A stretch of DNA of 64,000 bases from Dickeya poaceiphila. GTDB taxonomy: Bacteria; Pseudomonadota; Gammaproteobacteria; Enterobacterales; Enterobacteriaceae. Shown here one piece after another: positions 8,916 through 18,385 of this stretch (position 1 is its first letter; each line of letters starts with the position of its first letter). The notes under the pieces are model-generated. The model was not told the origin of the DNA. It was given only the letters and a program-made list of their open reading frames with translations, and did no database searches. Both the position numbers and the translations under genes were made by a program. Location: contig NZ_CP042220.2 in assembly GCF_007858975.2 (NCBI RefSeq), positions 310,001 through 374,000 on the forward strand, given 5' to 3'.

Positions 8916-10175
8916 ATGAATCTTACCGAATTAAAAAATACGCCAGTATCTGAGTTGATTACTCTTGGCGAGAATATGGGGCTGGAGAATCTGGCTCGTA
9001 TGCGTAAACAGGATATTATTTTCGCTATCCTTAAGCAGCACGCAAAAAGTGGTGAAGACATCTTTGGCGATGGCGTACTGGAAATATTGCAGGATGGTTT
9101 TGGTTTCCTCCGTTCCGCAGACAGTTCCTACCTCGCCGGCCCTGATGATATCTACGTTTCCCCTAGCCAAATCCGACGCTTCAACCTCCGCACTGGCGAT
9201 ACTATTTCCGGTAAGATTCGTCCTCCGAAAGAGGGTGAGCGCTATTTTGCACTGCTGAAGGTCAACGAAGTCAACTACGACAAACCGGAAAATGCCCGTA
9301 GCAAAATCCTGTTTGAAAACCTGACGCCGCTACATGCTAATTCGCGTCTGCGTATGGAGCGCGGTAACGGCTCTACTGAAGACCTGACGGCTCGTGTGCT
9401 GGATCTGGCTGCGCCGATTGGTCGTGGACAGCGTGGTTTGATCGTGGCACCGCCGAAAGCCGGTAAAACCATGTTGCTGCAAAATATCGCTCAAAGCATC
9501 GCTTACAACCATCCTGATTGTGTATTGATGGTGCTGCTGATTGACGAACGTCCGGAAGAAGTGACGGAAATGCAGCGTTTGGTGAAAGGGGAAGTGGTGG
9601 CGTCAACCTTTGACGAACCGGCTTCTCGCCATGTTCAGGTTGCCGAAATGGTGATCGAGAAAGCCAAACGTCTGGTTGAGCACAAGAAGGACGTCATTAT
9701 CCTGCTGGACTCTATCACTCGTCTGGCGCGTGCTTACAACACCGTGGTACCGGCGTCCGGCAAGGTGCTGACCGGGGGGGTTGACGCTAACGCCCTGCAT
9801 CGTCCGAAGCGTTTCTTCGGTGCGGCCCGTAACGTCGAAGAAGGCGGCAGCCTGACTATCATCGCCACTGCGCTTATTGATACCGGTTCGAAGATGGACG
9901 AAGTGATTTACGAAGAGTTCAAGGGCACCGGTAATATGGAATTGCACCTGTCTCGTAAGATTGCAGAGAAACGAGTGTTCCCAGCCATCGACTACAATCG
10001 TTCTGGTACTCGTAAGGAAGAGCTGTTGACCACGTCTGAAGAGCTGCAGAAGATGTGGATTCTGCGCAAGATCATCCATCCGATGGGCGAGATCGATGCG
10101 ATGGAGTTCCTTATCAACAAGCTGGCGATGACCAAAACCAACGACGAGTTCTTCGATATGATGAAACGCTCCTAA
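8916..10175 (+). CDS. rho: Transcription termination factor Rho
   Basis: A 419-residue hexameric RNA-dependent ATPase/translocase, the same length as E. coli Rho. The N-terminal domain ([19 protein letters not shown]) and the OSB-fold primary RNA-binding site (about 48-120, including GFGFLRS) are followed by the RecA-like motor: Walker A APPKAGKT near 178-185, Walker [18 protein letters not shown]-loop around [19 protein letters not shown] and the R-loop. No insertion domain is present. It is followed immediately by an intrinsic terminator. Confidence 0.98.
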   Translation: MNLTELKNTPVSELITLGENMGLENLARMRKQDIIFAILKQHAKSGEDIFGDGVLEILQDGFGFLRSADSSYLAGPDDIYVSPSQIRRFNLRTGDTISGKIRPPKEGERYFALLKVNEVNYDKPENARSKILFENLTPLHANSRLRMERGNGSTEDLTARVLDLAAPIGRGQRGLIVAPPKAGKTMLLQNIAQSIAYNHPDCVLMVLLIDERPEEVTEMQRLVKGEVVASTFDEPASRHVQVAEMVIEKAKRLVEHKKDVIILLDSITRLARAYNTVVPASGKVLTGGVDANALHRPKRFFGAARNVEEGGSLTIIATALIDTGSKMDEVIYEEFKGTGNMELHLSRKIAEKRVFPAIDYNRSGTRKEELLTTSEELQKMWILRKIIHPMGEIDAMEFLINKLAMTKTNDEFFDMMKRS

Positions 10176-10193
10176 TAGGTTGTGTCATACAAG

Positions 10194-10219
10194 AAAACGC
10201 CACGATATCGTGGCGTTTT
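10194..10219 (+). terminator. Rho-independent terminator after rho
   Basis: The 26 bases 10194-10219 are a perfect palindrome (halves AAAACGCCACGAT and ATCGTGGCGTTTT) with a closing TTTT. It sits about 20 bases past the rho stop and separates rho from the ECA cluster. Confidence 0.85.
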
Positions 10220-10401
10220 GCGTTGTCAGCCTGGTATGCGGTAGTTGGCATTTTCGAACACACAGCCCTCTTTGAGAGCTGAGCTGTATAATGGTTTTGT
10301 TGCTCGGATGTGCAAGAACTTTCTGAAAATTTTGGTAAATTGACGCCGATAGGCTCAATTACCGGTAGTATTATCAGGCGCTGATAAATGTGTTATGAAT
10401 C

Positions 10402-10576
10402 ATGATGGGTGCCCAATTAGTCGCCGTATTCCTGTGCTCTGTCTTACTCACTGCTGATGGTTGGCGGTGTCTCTGTCTACATCTGCGTTTGCCTGCTATT
10501 GTTCCTGGTTTACCTTATATGCGCGGATGCGTTGGTTAGCACGCTGGATCGCTTTGATACCAGTATTGGTGTGTAG
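10402..10576 (+). pseudogene. wecA: Decayed fragment of wecA (UDP-GlcNAc:undecaprenyl-phosphate GlcNAc-1-P transferase)
   Basis: wecA normally fills the space between rho and wzzE; here only 473 bases remain. One frame from ATG 10402/10405 gives a hydrophobic stretch (GAQLVAVFLCSVLLTA) resembling the first WecA membrane segment. The frame from 10451 then reads VGGVSVYICVC and YLICADALVSTLDRFD before TAG at 10574-10576. These match the WecA segments VGGISVY and YLACAG...LDDRFD, with a frameshift between them, an internal deletion and loss of the last two thirds of the protein, including the conserved aspartate-rich cytoplasmic loops. No functional product is possible. The rest of the gap holds a dyad at 10371-10387 and no other gene. 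Confidence 0.72.
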
Positions 10577-10648
10577 GTAGCGTTACTATCGAAGTCATCG
10601 CTATTGTTGATAAACCGAAATTGTGAATAAACCAAATAGGAAAACTTC

Positions 10649-11671
10649 ATGAAACGGGAAACACTCCCTCAGGCGATGCCGCTGGATGATGAACTGGATG
10701 TTCGCCTGCTTTGTCAGGTGCTCTGGCAGGGAAAAGTTTGGGTTGTCGGTTTTGCGGTGCTATTTGCGCTGCTGGCGTTGGTTTATTCCTGGCTGGTACA
10801 GCCGGTGTGGCGTACCAGCGCGGTTACCGATAAACCGGCGGCAGCCATGTTGTCGTCGTTCTTTGAACAGCAACAGTGGCTACATTCGCTGGATGCGTCG
10901 GAAACCATATTTGATGGTAACGCGATTGTGGAAGATGCCTATACCGAATTCACGATGCAGGCCGCCGCTTACGATACCCGGCGTGAGTTCTGGCTACAGT
11001 CGCCTTATTACCGCGAACATCGCAAAGGCGACGACAAGGCGGATGCCATTTTGCTGGATTCTCTGATCGACGATATTCAGTTTATGCCGCGTGATGTTGC
11101 AAAAAAAACCAACGATACCCTCAAATTGGCCGCTGATAATCCGCAAGATGCCAGTAATCTGTTACGGCAATATGTGCAATTCGCTAACCAGCGTGCCGTT
11201 AATCACCTTAATCAGAATCTGGCCGGAAACTGGGCAGCGCGTATCCGATTTGAGCGCATTTTGCTGCAACGAGAAGAGACGGTCGCGCGTGCTGCTTATG
11301 ATCAGGAGCTAAAGCGTGTGACACAAGCGCTCGCGATTGCCCGCCAGCAAGGGATTACTGAGCCGAAAGGCGAGGATCTGTCTGATTCGGCGCTGTTTTT
11401 ACAGGGGGATTCCTGGTTACAGGCGCGTCTGGACATGTTGAAGGCGAATGGGCCGGAATTTGACGCCGATTACGCGCCACGTCAGTCGGTTCTGACGATG
11501 CTGGAAGCCGGTCCGGTGCTGGCAGACCGCTTTCAGACGTACCGCTATCTGCATACGCCGGAAGAGCCGGTTCAGCGCGACAGTCCGCGCCGCGGTTTTC
11601 TGGTGCTGATGGGGAGCTTCATTGGCCTGCTGGTGGGCGCTGGTCTGGTGCTGGTGCGTCGCTCCATCTGA
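10649..11671 (+). CDS. wzzE: ECA polysaccharide chain-length modulator WzzE
   Basis: A 340-residue inner-membrane Wzz-family co-polymerase (348 in E. coli) that sets the repeat number of enterobacterial common antigen. Membrane helices lie at about 33-53 (VWVVGFAVLFALLALVYSWL) and near the C-terminus (FLVLMGSFIGLLVGAGLVLV), with a long periplasmic part rich in charged helices between. The C-terminal PxxPxxP-like stretch PEEPVQRDSPRRG precedes the second helix, as in other Wzz proteins. AGGAAAAC provides the ribosome site. It is now the first intact gene of the ECA operon, since wecA is broken upstream. Confidence 0.93.
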   Translation: MKRETLPQAMPLDDELDVRLLCQVLWQGKVWVVGFAVLFALLALVYSWLVQPVWRTSAVTDKPAAAMLSSFFEQQQWLHSLDASETIFDGNAIVEDAYTEFTMQAAAYDTRREFWLQSPYYREHRKGDDKADAILLDSLIDDIQFMPRDVAKKTNDTLKLAADNPQDASNLLRQYVQFANQRAVNHLNQNLAGNWAARIRFERILLQREETVARAAYDQELKRVTQALAIARQQGITEPKGEDLSDSALFLQGDSWLQARLDMLKANGPEFDADYAPRQSVLTMLEAGPVLADRFQTYRYLHTPEEPVQRDSPRRGFLVLMGSFIGLLVGAGLVLVRRSI

Positions 11672-11751
11672 GTGACCAACAGGTTGATAGCAATTTGGGT
11701 CAGTAATACATTTTTACCGTGGCGGCAAACCGGAATTAAAGAGAGTCACCA

Positions 11752-12873
11752 GTGAAAGTCTTGACGGTTTTTGGCACTCGCCCTGAAGCGATAAAAATGG
11801 CGCCCATAATAAGGGCGATGGCTCAGGATGCTTTCTTTGAATCCCGCGTTTGTGTGACAGCACAGCACCGTGACATGCTTGATCAGGTGCTGAGCCTGTT
11901 TGAGATTATGCCGGACTACGACCTCAATATAATGCAGCCGGATCAGGGGTTGGTGGAGATTTCTTCACGTATTCTCTCTGGTCTGGGGTCGGTGTTGACC
12001 CAGTTCCAGCCTGACCTGCTGCTGGTGCATGGCGATACCACCACCACCCTGATGGCGAGTCTGGCGGCGTTCTACCATCGTATTCCGGTTGCCCATGTCG
12101 AAGCCGGACTACGTACCGGCAAGCTGACATCCCCCTGGCCGGAAGAGGCTAATCGTCTACTGACCGGGCATATAGCTACCTATCACTTTGCACCAACGAT
12201 CACGGCGCGGCAGAATTTGCGGCGGGAACAGGTTCCGGCTTCCCGTATCTGGGTAACAGGCAATTCGGTGATTGACGCCTTGTTCTGGGTTCGGGATCGG
12301 ATTACTCATGATGGTGAATTGCACGCGCAATTGCAGGAGAAGTACGCCTTTCTGGAACCGGAACGAAAAATAATTTTGGTTACCAGCCATCGGCGGGAGA
12401 GCTTTGGCGCGGGGATGGAACGAATTTGTCACGCGCTGGCGGTACTCGCTCAACATCATCCGGATATCCAAATTGTCTATCCGGTACACCGAAATCCCAA
12501 CGTGCTGGAGCCGGTTCAACGTATTCTCAGCGGCATTGATAACGTGTTTTTGATAACGCCGCAGGACTATTTGCCTTTTGTCTATCTGATGCATCGCGCC
12601 TGGCTGATCCTGACGGATTCCGGGGGAATTCAGGAAGAGGCGCCTTCGCTCGGAAAACCTGTGCTGGTGATGCGCGAGACTACCGAAAGGCCAGAAGCGC
12701 TGGCCGCTGGTACCGTGCGGTTGGTGGGAACCGATACTGCGACTATCATCCGAGAGGTTTCCCGCCTGCTGGCAGATGCGTCTATTTATCAGGCAATGAG
12801 CTATGCGCATAACCCCTATGGCGACGGGTTAGCCAGCCAGCGAATTCTTTCTGTTTTGAAAAACACCGGGTAA
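11752..12873 (+). CDS. wecB: UDP-N-acetylglucosamine 2-epimerase
   Basis: A 373-residue cytoplasmic enzyme (376 in E. coli) of the GT-B fold that interconverts UDP-GlcNAc and UDP-ManNAc, the first step toward the ManNAcA residue of ECA. The N-terminus [20 protein letters not shown] is diagnostic; [25 protein letters not shown] and [20 protein letters not shown] are the family substrate-binding motifs. It starts at GTG 11752 after GAGAGTCACCA. It is followed 4 bases later by wecC. Confidence 0.97.
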   Translation: MKVLTVFGTRPEAIKMAPIIRAMAQDAFFESRVCVTAQHRDMLDQVLSLFEIMPDYDLNIMQPDQGLVEISSRILSGLGSVLTQFQPDLLLVHGDTTTTLMASLAAFYHRIPVAHVEAGLRTGKLTSPWPEEANRLLTGHIATYHFAPTITARQNLRREQVPASRIWVTGNSVIDALFWVRDRITHDGELHAQLQEKYAFLEPERKIILVTSHRRESFGAGMERICHALAVLAQHHPDIQIVYPVHRNPNVLEPVQRILSGIDNVFLITPQDYLPFVYLMHRAWLILTDSGGIQEEAPSLGKPVLVMRETTERPEALAAGTVRLVGTDTATIIREVSRLLADASIYQAMSYAHNPYGDGLASQRILSVLKNTG

Positions 12874-12877
12874 CTGC

Positions 12878-14140
12878 ATGAGTTTTAATCGTATCTGTGT
12901 GGTGGGCCTGGGGTATATCGGCCTGCCGACTGCCGCATTGTTGGCATCACGGCAACAACCTGTTTTTGGTGTGGATGTGAACCCGCACGTGGTGGAGACC
13001 ATCAACCAGGGCCATACTCATATTACAGAGCCGGGCCTGGCACAGACGGTGCAACTGGCGGTGGCGCAAGGGTATTTACAGGTCGGCACTCATCCGGTGT
13101 CGGCGCAGGCGTTTCTCATCGCGGTGCCGACCCCGTTAAAAGCGGGCCATCAGCCGGACATCTCGTTTGTTGAAACGGCTGCTTTGTCACTGGCGTCGGT
13201 GTTAAAACCGGGAGATGTGGTGATTCTTGAATCGACTTCGCCGGTCGGCACCACAGAGCAGATGGCAGCCTGGCTGGCGCAAGCGCGCCCGGATCTGAGC
13301 TTTCCCCAGCAGGTGGGTGAAGCGTCGGATATTCGTATTGCCTATTGTCCGGAACGGGTGTTGCCTGGCCGTATCATGGAGGAGCTGCTCAGTCAGGAGC
13401 GGGTGATAGGCGGGATGACGCCGCGTTGCGCAGCGCGGGCCAGCGAGTTGTATCGCCTTTTCCTTGATAGGGACTGTGTGATGACCGATGTGCGCACCGC
13501 AGAGATGTGCAAGTTGACAGAAAACAGCTTTCGGGATGTGAATATTGCGTTCGCTAATGAATTGTCGCTGATTTGTGCCGAACAACATATTGATGTGTGG
13601 ACGCTGATTCAACTAGCTAATCGCCACCCGCGCGTCGATATTTTGCAGCCGGGACCGGGCGTCGGCGGCCACTGCATCGCGGTTGACCCGTGGTTTATCG
13701 TGTCTCAGCACCCGCAACAGGCACGCCTGATTCGTACTGCCCGCGAGGTGAATGATGCCAAACCACGCTGGGTGATGGAGCGGGTGAAGATTATGGTGGC
13801 AGAGGCGCTGGCGCAGAGGGGAAATCGTGCTTGTGAACTGCGCATCGCCTGTCTGGGGCTGGCATTCAAGCCTGATGTGGAAGATCTTCGCGGAAGTCCG
13901 GCGCTGGCGATTGCGGAACAGATTGCCGAATGGCATGTCGGGATTACCTGGGTCGTTGAGCCGAATATCCGGCAGTTGCCGCCTGGGTTACAGGGAAAAG
14001 CGAGGTTAGTGAATATTGATCTCGCGCTGAGTGAAGCGGATATGTTGGTGCTGCTGGTGGATCACCGGCAGTTCAGGGCGCTTGCCCCTGAACAGGTAGC
14101 GCAACGTTGGGTGGTGGACACCAAAGGCGTCTGGCGGTGA
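12878..14140 (+). CDS. wecC: UDP-N-acetyl-D-mannosamine dehydrogenase
   Basis: A 420-residue NAD-dependent UDP-sugar 6-dehydrogenase that oxidises UDP-ManNAc to UDP-ManNAcA for ECA. The Rossmann motif GLGYIGLPTAALLAS is at residues 10-24; ESTSPVGTTE and TENSFRDVNIAFANE are the central helices; the catalytic cysteine is in PGVGGHCIAVDPW; the C-terminal domain contains GLAFKPDVEDLRGSPAL. In E. coli rffG and rffH follow, but here only 47 bases separate wecC from wecD. Confidence 0.97.
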   Translation: MSFNRICVVGLGYIGLPTAALLASRQQPVFGVDVNPHVVETINQGHTHITEPGLAQTVQLAVAQGYLQVGTHPVSAQAFLIAVPTPLKAGHQPDISFVETAALSLASVLKPGDVVILESTSPVGTTEQMAAWLAQARPDLSFPQQVGEASDIRIAYCPERVLPGRIMEELLSQERVIGGMTPRCAARASELYRLFLDRDCVMTDVRTAEMCKLTENSFRDVNIAFANELSLICAEQHIDVWTLIQLANRHPRVDILQPGPGVGGHCIAVDPWFIVSQHPQQARLIRTAREVNDAKPRWVMERVKIMVAEALAQRGNRACELRIACLGLAFKPDVEDLRGSPALAIAEQIAEWHVGITWVVEPNIRQLPPGLQGKARLVNIDLALSEADMLVLLVDHRQFRALAPEQVAQRWVVDTKGVWR

Positions 14141-14187
14141 AGCGGCGTCGGTGACCTCTGTTGATTCGGCGTTAACCGGAGTGACCT

Positions 14188-14904
14188 ATGCCTGTGAGTG
14201 CTGAGATGTGTGCGGAAATTGAACCTCTGGTATGGGAAAGTGATTTTTTCCAGCGTATCAGTGGAAGGTTGAGTTTCACCGATACCGCACCGCCGTTAAC
14301 CTTTACTGAGCTGGATCGCTATGAGTTATGTCAGGCTAAACTGGCGGCAGACGATTTGGTGACGGCAGATGCACTGTTTGCGCTGGGGTTCCGGCTGGCG
14401 GAAGGCGAGGTGGATTTCAGTATGCCGGTTGTCCCTGCTGCCAGGGCGGTGTTTGCCGTTGGCGTTCGGGAGGCTGAAGTCGGCGATATCCCGGCGCTGC
14501 GTGCGGCGGCGGCAAAAAGTTTTGTGCTGAGCCGGTTTCGGGCGCCGTGGTATCGACCGGATGATTGTGGCCGTTTTTACGCTCGTTGGGTAGAGAAAGC
14601 GGTATACGGCACCTTTGATGACGCTTGTCTGGTGCTGGGGGTACAAGGTGGGCCGCTGCAAGGGTTTGTCACTTTACGCCAGACATCGCCAAACTCGGCG
14701 CGCATCGGCGTGTTGTCCGCCTGGCCGGGTATGACCGGGCAGGGAATTGGGCAACGGTTGATGCAGGTGGCGCGGGTCTGGTGCCAGCAACGTGGTATTC
14801 GCCGGCTGACGGTGGCGACGCAGACCAGTAATCTGGCGGCTTTACGGCTCTATCTGCGCAGCGGCGCACGGGTGGAGAGCACCGCCTACTGGTTTTATCG
14901 ATGA
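14188..14904 (+). CDS. wecD: dTDP-fucosamine acetyltransferase
   Basis: A 238-residue GNAT-family enzyme that N-acetylates dTDP-4-amino-4,6-dideoxygalactose to give dTDP-Fuc4NAc, the third ECA sugar donor. The C-terminal half carries the acetyl-CoA-binding pattern (MTGQGIGQRLMQVARVWC) and the closing GNAT strand (TQTSNLAALRLYLRSGA). The N-terminal part (VWESDFFQRISGRL) matches WecD proteins. It follows wecC directly because rffGH are missing, and precedes wecE by 18 bases. Its substrate must therefore derive from dTDP-sugar enzymes encoded elsewhere. Confidence 0.92.
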   Translation: MPVSAEMCAEIEPLVWESDFFQRISGRLSFTDTAPPLTFTELDRYELCQAKLAADDLVTADALFALGFRLAEGEVDFSMPVVPAARAVFAVGVREAEVGDIPALRAAAAKSFVLSRFRAPWYRPDDCGRFYARWVEKAVYGTFDDACLVLGVQGGPLQGFVTLRQTSPNSARIGVLSAWPGMTGQGIGQRLMQVARVWCQQRGIRRLTVATQTSNLAALRLYLRSGARVESTAYWFYR

Positions 14905-14922
14905 AGGTTTGCAGGTGACGAG

Positions 14923-16053
14923 ATGATTCCTTTTAATGCGCCGCCGGTGGTGGGATCGGAACTGGAATATATGCGGGCGGCGATGCGCAGCGGTAAAATC
15001 AGCGGTGATGGCGCCTTTACCCGCCGTTGTCAGCAATGGCTGGAACATTACTCTGGCAGTGGCAAAGTGCTGTTGACGCCGTCCTGCACCGCATCGCTGG
15101 AGATGGCGGCGTTATTGCTGAATATCCAACCCGGCGATGAAGTCATCATGCCGAGCTATACCTTCGTTTCGACCGCCAATGCTTTTGTGCTGCGTGGCGC
15201 CACCATTGTGTTTGTCGATATCCGTCCCGATACCCTCAATCTTGATGAAAACCATATTGAAGCGGCGATTACAAAAAAGACGCGCGCCATTGTGGTGGTG
15301 CATTACGCCGGGGTGGGTTGCGAGATGAGCGCTATCATGGCGTTGGCGCAACAGTACGGCCTTTTTGTGGTGGAGGATGCGGCACAGGGGATGATGTCGC
15401 ATTATCAGGACCGGCCTTTGGGCGCTATCGGCCATATCGGTTGTTTTAGTTTTCACGAAACCAAGAATTACACCGCCGGCGGCGAAGGCGGTGCGACGCT
15501 GATTAACGACCCTGAACTGGCGGCGCGCGCCGACATTATCCGTGAGAAAGGCACCAACCGCAGCCAGTTTTTTCGTGGACAGGCGGATAAGTACACCTGG
15601 CGCGATATCGGCTCCAGTTATCTGATGGCGGATATTCAGGCCGCTTACCTGTGGGGGCAACTGGAGGTGGCGCAGCGTATTCATGACCGGCGTCTGACGT
15701 TATGGCAACACTATGCGCGGGCATTTGCACCGCTGGCGGCGCTGGGTCGGGTGACATTGCCGGTGATTCCGGCAGACTGCCGTCACAATGGTCACCTGTT
15801 TTTCCTGCGTCTGCGTGATGAGGCAGAACGCTCAGCGTTTATCAGCCATATGAAAGAAGCGGACATACTGGCGGTGTTCCACTACATTCCTTTGCATTCC
15901 AGTCCGGCTGGTCGGCAATTTGGGCGCTTTGTCGGCGAAGATAGGCATACTACGCGGGAAAGCGAACGGCTGGTACGTCTGCCGTTGTTCTACAACTTGT
16001 CTGATCTTAACCAGCGTACTGTCATCCATTCGGCGCTGAGTTTCTTTTCCTGA
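14923..16053 (+). CDS. wecE: dTDP-4-amino-4,6-dideoxygalactose transaminase
   Basis: A 376-residue PLP-dependent sugar aminotransferase (DegT/DnrJ/EryC1 family, fold type I), the same length as E. coli WecE, which transfers the amino group of glutamate to dTDP-4-dehydro-6-deoxyglucose. The start MIPFNAPPVVGSELEYM is typical. Visible sites: TPSCTASLEMAALLL for phosphate binding, VVEDAAQGM with the PLP-contacting aspartate, and the Schiff-base lysine in SFHETKNYTAGGEGG. The stop overlaps the wzxE start (TGATG). Confidence 0.96.
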   Translation: MIPFNAPPVVGSELEYMRAAMRSGKISGDGAFTRRCQQWLEHYSGSGKVLLTPSCTASLEMAALLLNIQPGDEVIMPSYTFVSTANAFVLRGATIVFVDIRPDTLNLDENHIEAAITKKTRAIVVVHYAGVGCEMSAIMALAQQYGLFVVEDAAQGMMSHYQDRPLGAIGHIGCFSFHETKNYTAGGEGGATLINDPELAARADIIREKGTNRSQFFRGQADKYTWRDIGSSYLMADIQAAYLWGQLEVAQRIHDRRLTLWQHYARAFAPLAALGRVTLPVIPADCRHNGHLFFLRLRDEAERSAFISHMKEADILAVFHYIPLHSSPAGRQFGRFVGEDRHTTRESERLVRLPLFYNLSDLNQRTVIHSALSFFS

Positions 16054-17303
16054 TGTCGCTGGCACGGGCATCACTGTGGACGGCGGCTTCAACGCTGGTC
16101 AAAATCGGCGCGGGGCTGGTGATCATCAAACTGCTGGCGGTGGCGTTCGGTCCGGAAGGCGTCGGGTTGGCCGGTAACTATCGCCAGTTGATCACCGTGC
16201 TGGGGGGGATGGCCTGTGGGGGGATTGTCAACGGCATTACCCGTGCGGTGGCTGCCGCGCCGCCTGCGCCTGATCGCCCCAGTCCATTGCTGGGAACGGC
16301 GGTGTCGCTGTCGATGGGGTTTTCGCTATTGCTGGCGCTATCGCTGGGGTTGCTGGCTGCGCCGCTGTCACGCCTGTTGTTTGGCGATGACGGCTACCAG
16401 CCGGTCATTGTGGCACTGGCCTGGCTGCAACTGGGGATAGCTGGTTCCAGCCTGCTGCTGGCGATCCTGAAAGGGTATCAGGATGCGCAAGGCAATGCGC
16501 TGGCGGTGATGGCGGGCAGTCTGCTGGGCGCGGTGGCGTATGGCGTTAGTTTCTGGTTGGGGGAGTATACCGGCGCACTGGTGGGCCTGGCGCTGATGCC
16601 CGCACTGGTGTGCCTGCCTGCGTTAGCGTTGTTATTGCGGCGCACGCCATTAGGTTTGCGAGCACTCACACCTTCATGGTCGTGGCCGCTGGCTGGTCAG
16701 TTAACCCGGTTCAGCCTGATGACGTTGATAACCGCGGTGACGATGCCGGTAGGCTATGTGATGATGCGAAACCTGCTGGCAGCTCATTATACCTGGCAGG
16801 ACGTCGGGCTATGGCAGGGGATGACGACCATTTCCGATGTCTGGCTGCAATTCATTACCGCCTCGTTTACGGTTTATCTGCTGCCTGCGCTGGCGCGACT
16901 GCAAGATAAGACCGCGATCCGGTATGAGATTTTCAGCGCATTACGGTTTGTGCTGCCGATGGCGGCGTTGATGGCCGTGGTTATCTGGCTAATGCGCGAT
17001 ATAGCGATTCACTTACTGTTTTCCGGCGCGTTTTCGGCCATGCGTGACCTGTTTGTATGGCAGCTGGCGGGTGATGTATTGAAAGTAGGCGCTTACGTTT
17101 TTGGTTATCTGGTGGTGGCCAGAGCCTCGCTGCGGTTCTATGTGCTGGCTGAATTGGGGCAGTGTCTGTTGTTGGGCGGGTTTGCCCGCTGGCTGATTCC
17201 ATTGCATGGCGCGCTGGGCGCATCACAGGCGTATCTGGCAACCTATGCGGTCTATTTTTTGTTGTGTTGCGGCGTTTTCATGCTGTATTGCAGGCGAGCA
17301 TGA
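16053..17303 (+). CDS. wzxE: Lipid III (ECA) flippase WzxE
   Basis: A 416-residue polytopic membrane protein of the MOP/PST flippase family, the same length as E. coli WzxE, that moves the lipid-linked ECA trisaccharide across the inner membrane. About 12 hydrophobic helices can be read; the N-terminal pattern [20 protein letters not shown] and the charged loop [14 protein letters not shown] are characteristic. The start overlaps wecE by one base and the stop overlaps the wecF start (ATGA at 17300-17303), so translation is coupled. Confidence 0.95.
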   Translation: MSLARASLWTAASTLVKIGAGLVIIKLLAVAFGPEGVGLAGNYRQLITVLGGMACGGIVNGITRAVAAAPPAPDRPSPLLGTAVSLSMGFSLLLALSLGLLAAPLSRLLFGDDGYQPVIVALAWLQLGIAGSSLLLAILKGYQDAQGNALAVMAGSLLGAVAYGVSFWLGEYTGALVGLALMPALVCLPALALLLRRTPLGLRALTPSWSWPLAGQLTRFSLMTLITAVTMPVGYVMMRNLLAAHYTWQDVGLWQGMTTISDVWLQFITASFTVYLLPALARLQDKTAIRYEIFSALRFVLPMAALMAVVIWLMRDIAIHLLFSGAFSAMRDLFVWQLAGDVLKVGAYVFGYLVVARASLRFYVLAELGQCLLLGGFARWLIPLHGALGASQAYLATYAVYFLLCCGVFMLYCRRA

Positions 17304-18385
17304 CCACACTTATCCATGTTCTGGGGGCGGATATTCCCCACCATAACCACACGGTGCTGCGTTTCTTTAATGATACGCTGGCACCGTCGCTGCCATTGCA
17401 TCAGACGCGACGGTTTATGGTGGTGTCGGCGACTGAACTCTCCAGGCATACCTATGCGATGCTGCATATAACACGCTTTGCTAGCCAGAAAGCGCTGGCG
17501 CGCGCTGTGGTCGCGCAGGCGCGGGCAGATCGCACCGTCCGCTTCTTTTTTCACGGCCAGTTTAACCCCTGGTTGTGGCTGGCGTTGCTGTGTGGCGGTA
17601 TCCGCACCACGCAGGCATACTGGCATATCTGGGGCGCGGACCTGTATGAAGAGGCCCATGGCTGGCGCTACCGCTGGTTTTACCGTCTGCGGAGGTTGGC
17701 GCAACGCCGGGTCGCGCAGGTGTTCGCTACGCGCGGCGATATCGACTATTTCCAACGCCGCTACCCGGCGGCGTTGGCGTCGCTGCTCTATTTTCCCACC
17801 CGCATGAACCCGTACGACGTGCGTACACATGAAAAAGCGCCGGACGCACCGTTGACCATTCTGGTCGGCAACTCCGGTGATCGCAGTAACCGCCATCTGG
17901 CGGCGCTGGACGCCATTCATCGTCAGTGTGGCGCGCAGGTGCGGGTGATCGTGCCGATGGGGTATCCGGCAGACAATCATGCCTACATTGAGCAGGTGTC
18001 ACAGCATGGGCTGGCGTTATTTGGTGCTGAGCGCTGCCGTATTCTGCGCGAATCGTTGGCGTTCGACGACTATCTGGCGTTGTTGCGTACCTGCGATCTG
18101 GGTTACTTTCTGTTTCATCGTCAGCAGGGGATCGGCACGCTGTGTTTGTTAATTCAACTGGGTATACCGTTCGTTATCAGTCGTCATAACCCATTCCGGC
18201 AGGATTTGGCGGAACAGCGCCTGCCGGTATTGCTGGGCGAGGAGGAACTGAACGAGGCCATGGTGCGTGACGCCAGCGAGCAACTGATGCGGGTGGATAC
18301 CCGGCAGATTGCGTTCTTCAGCCCCGGCTATGAACAAGGGTGGCGACGGGCGTTGGCGCTGGCAGCGGGAGACGGCGATGACTGA
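17300..18385 (+). CDS. wecF: dTDP-Fuc4NAc:lipid II transferase
   Basis: A 361-residue glycosyltransferase (family GT56, E. coli 359) that adds Fuc4NAc to lipid II, finishing the ECA repeat unit. The start [20 protein letters not shown] at 17300 matches WecF; the frame is open further upstream, but that stretch lies inside wzxE. Conserved segments include [43 protein letters not shown] and [13 protein letters not shown]. The stop overlaps the wzyE start (ATGACTGA at 18378-18385). Confidence 0.95.
   Translation: MTTLIHVLGADIPHHNHTVLRFFNDTLAPSLPLHQTRRFMVVSATELSRHTYAMLHITRFASQKALARAVVAQARADRTVRFFFHGQFNPWLWLALLCGGIRTTQAYWHIWGADLYEEAHGWRYRWFYRLRRLAQRRVAQVFATRGDIDYFQRRYPAALASLLYFPTRMNPYDVRTHEKAPDAPLTILVGNSGDRSNRHLAALDAIHRQCGAQVRVIVPMGYPADNHAYIEQVSQHGLALFGAERCRILRESLAFDDYLALLRTCDLGYFLFHRQQGIGTLCLLIQLGIPFVISRHNPFRQDLAEQRLPVLLGEEELNEAMVRDASEQLMRVDTRQIAFFSPGYEQGWRRALALAAGDGDD

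Noticed and set aside
9603..10079. Long minus-strand frame inside rho
   Set aside because: It is a mirror frame of a highly conserved gene, with no family motifs and no promoter or ribosome site.
10582..10620. IVDKPK-like peptide just before wzzE, resembling the WecA segment GLVDKPN
   Set aside because: It lies after the wecA fragment rather than between its first helix and the VGG segment, so it is out of order; too short to count as a relic.
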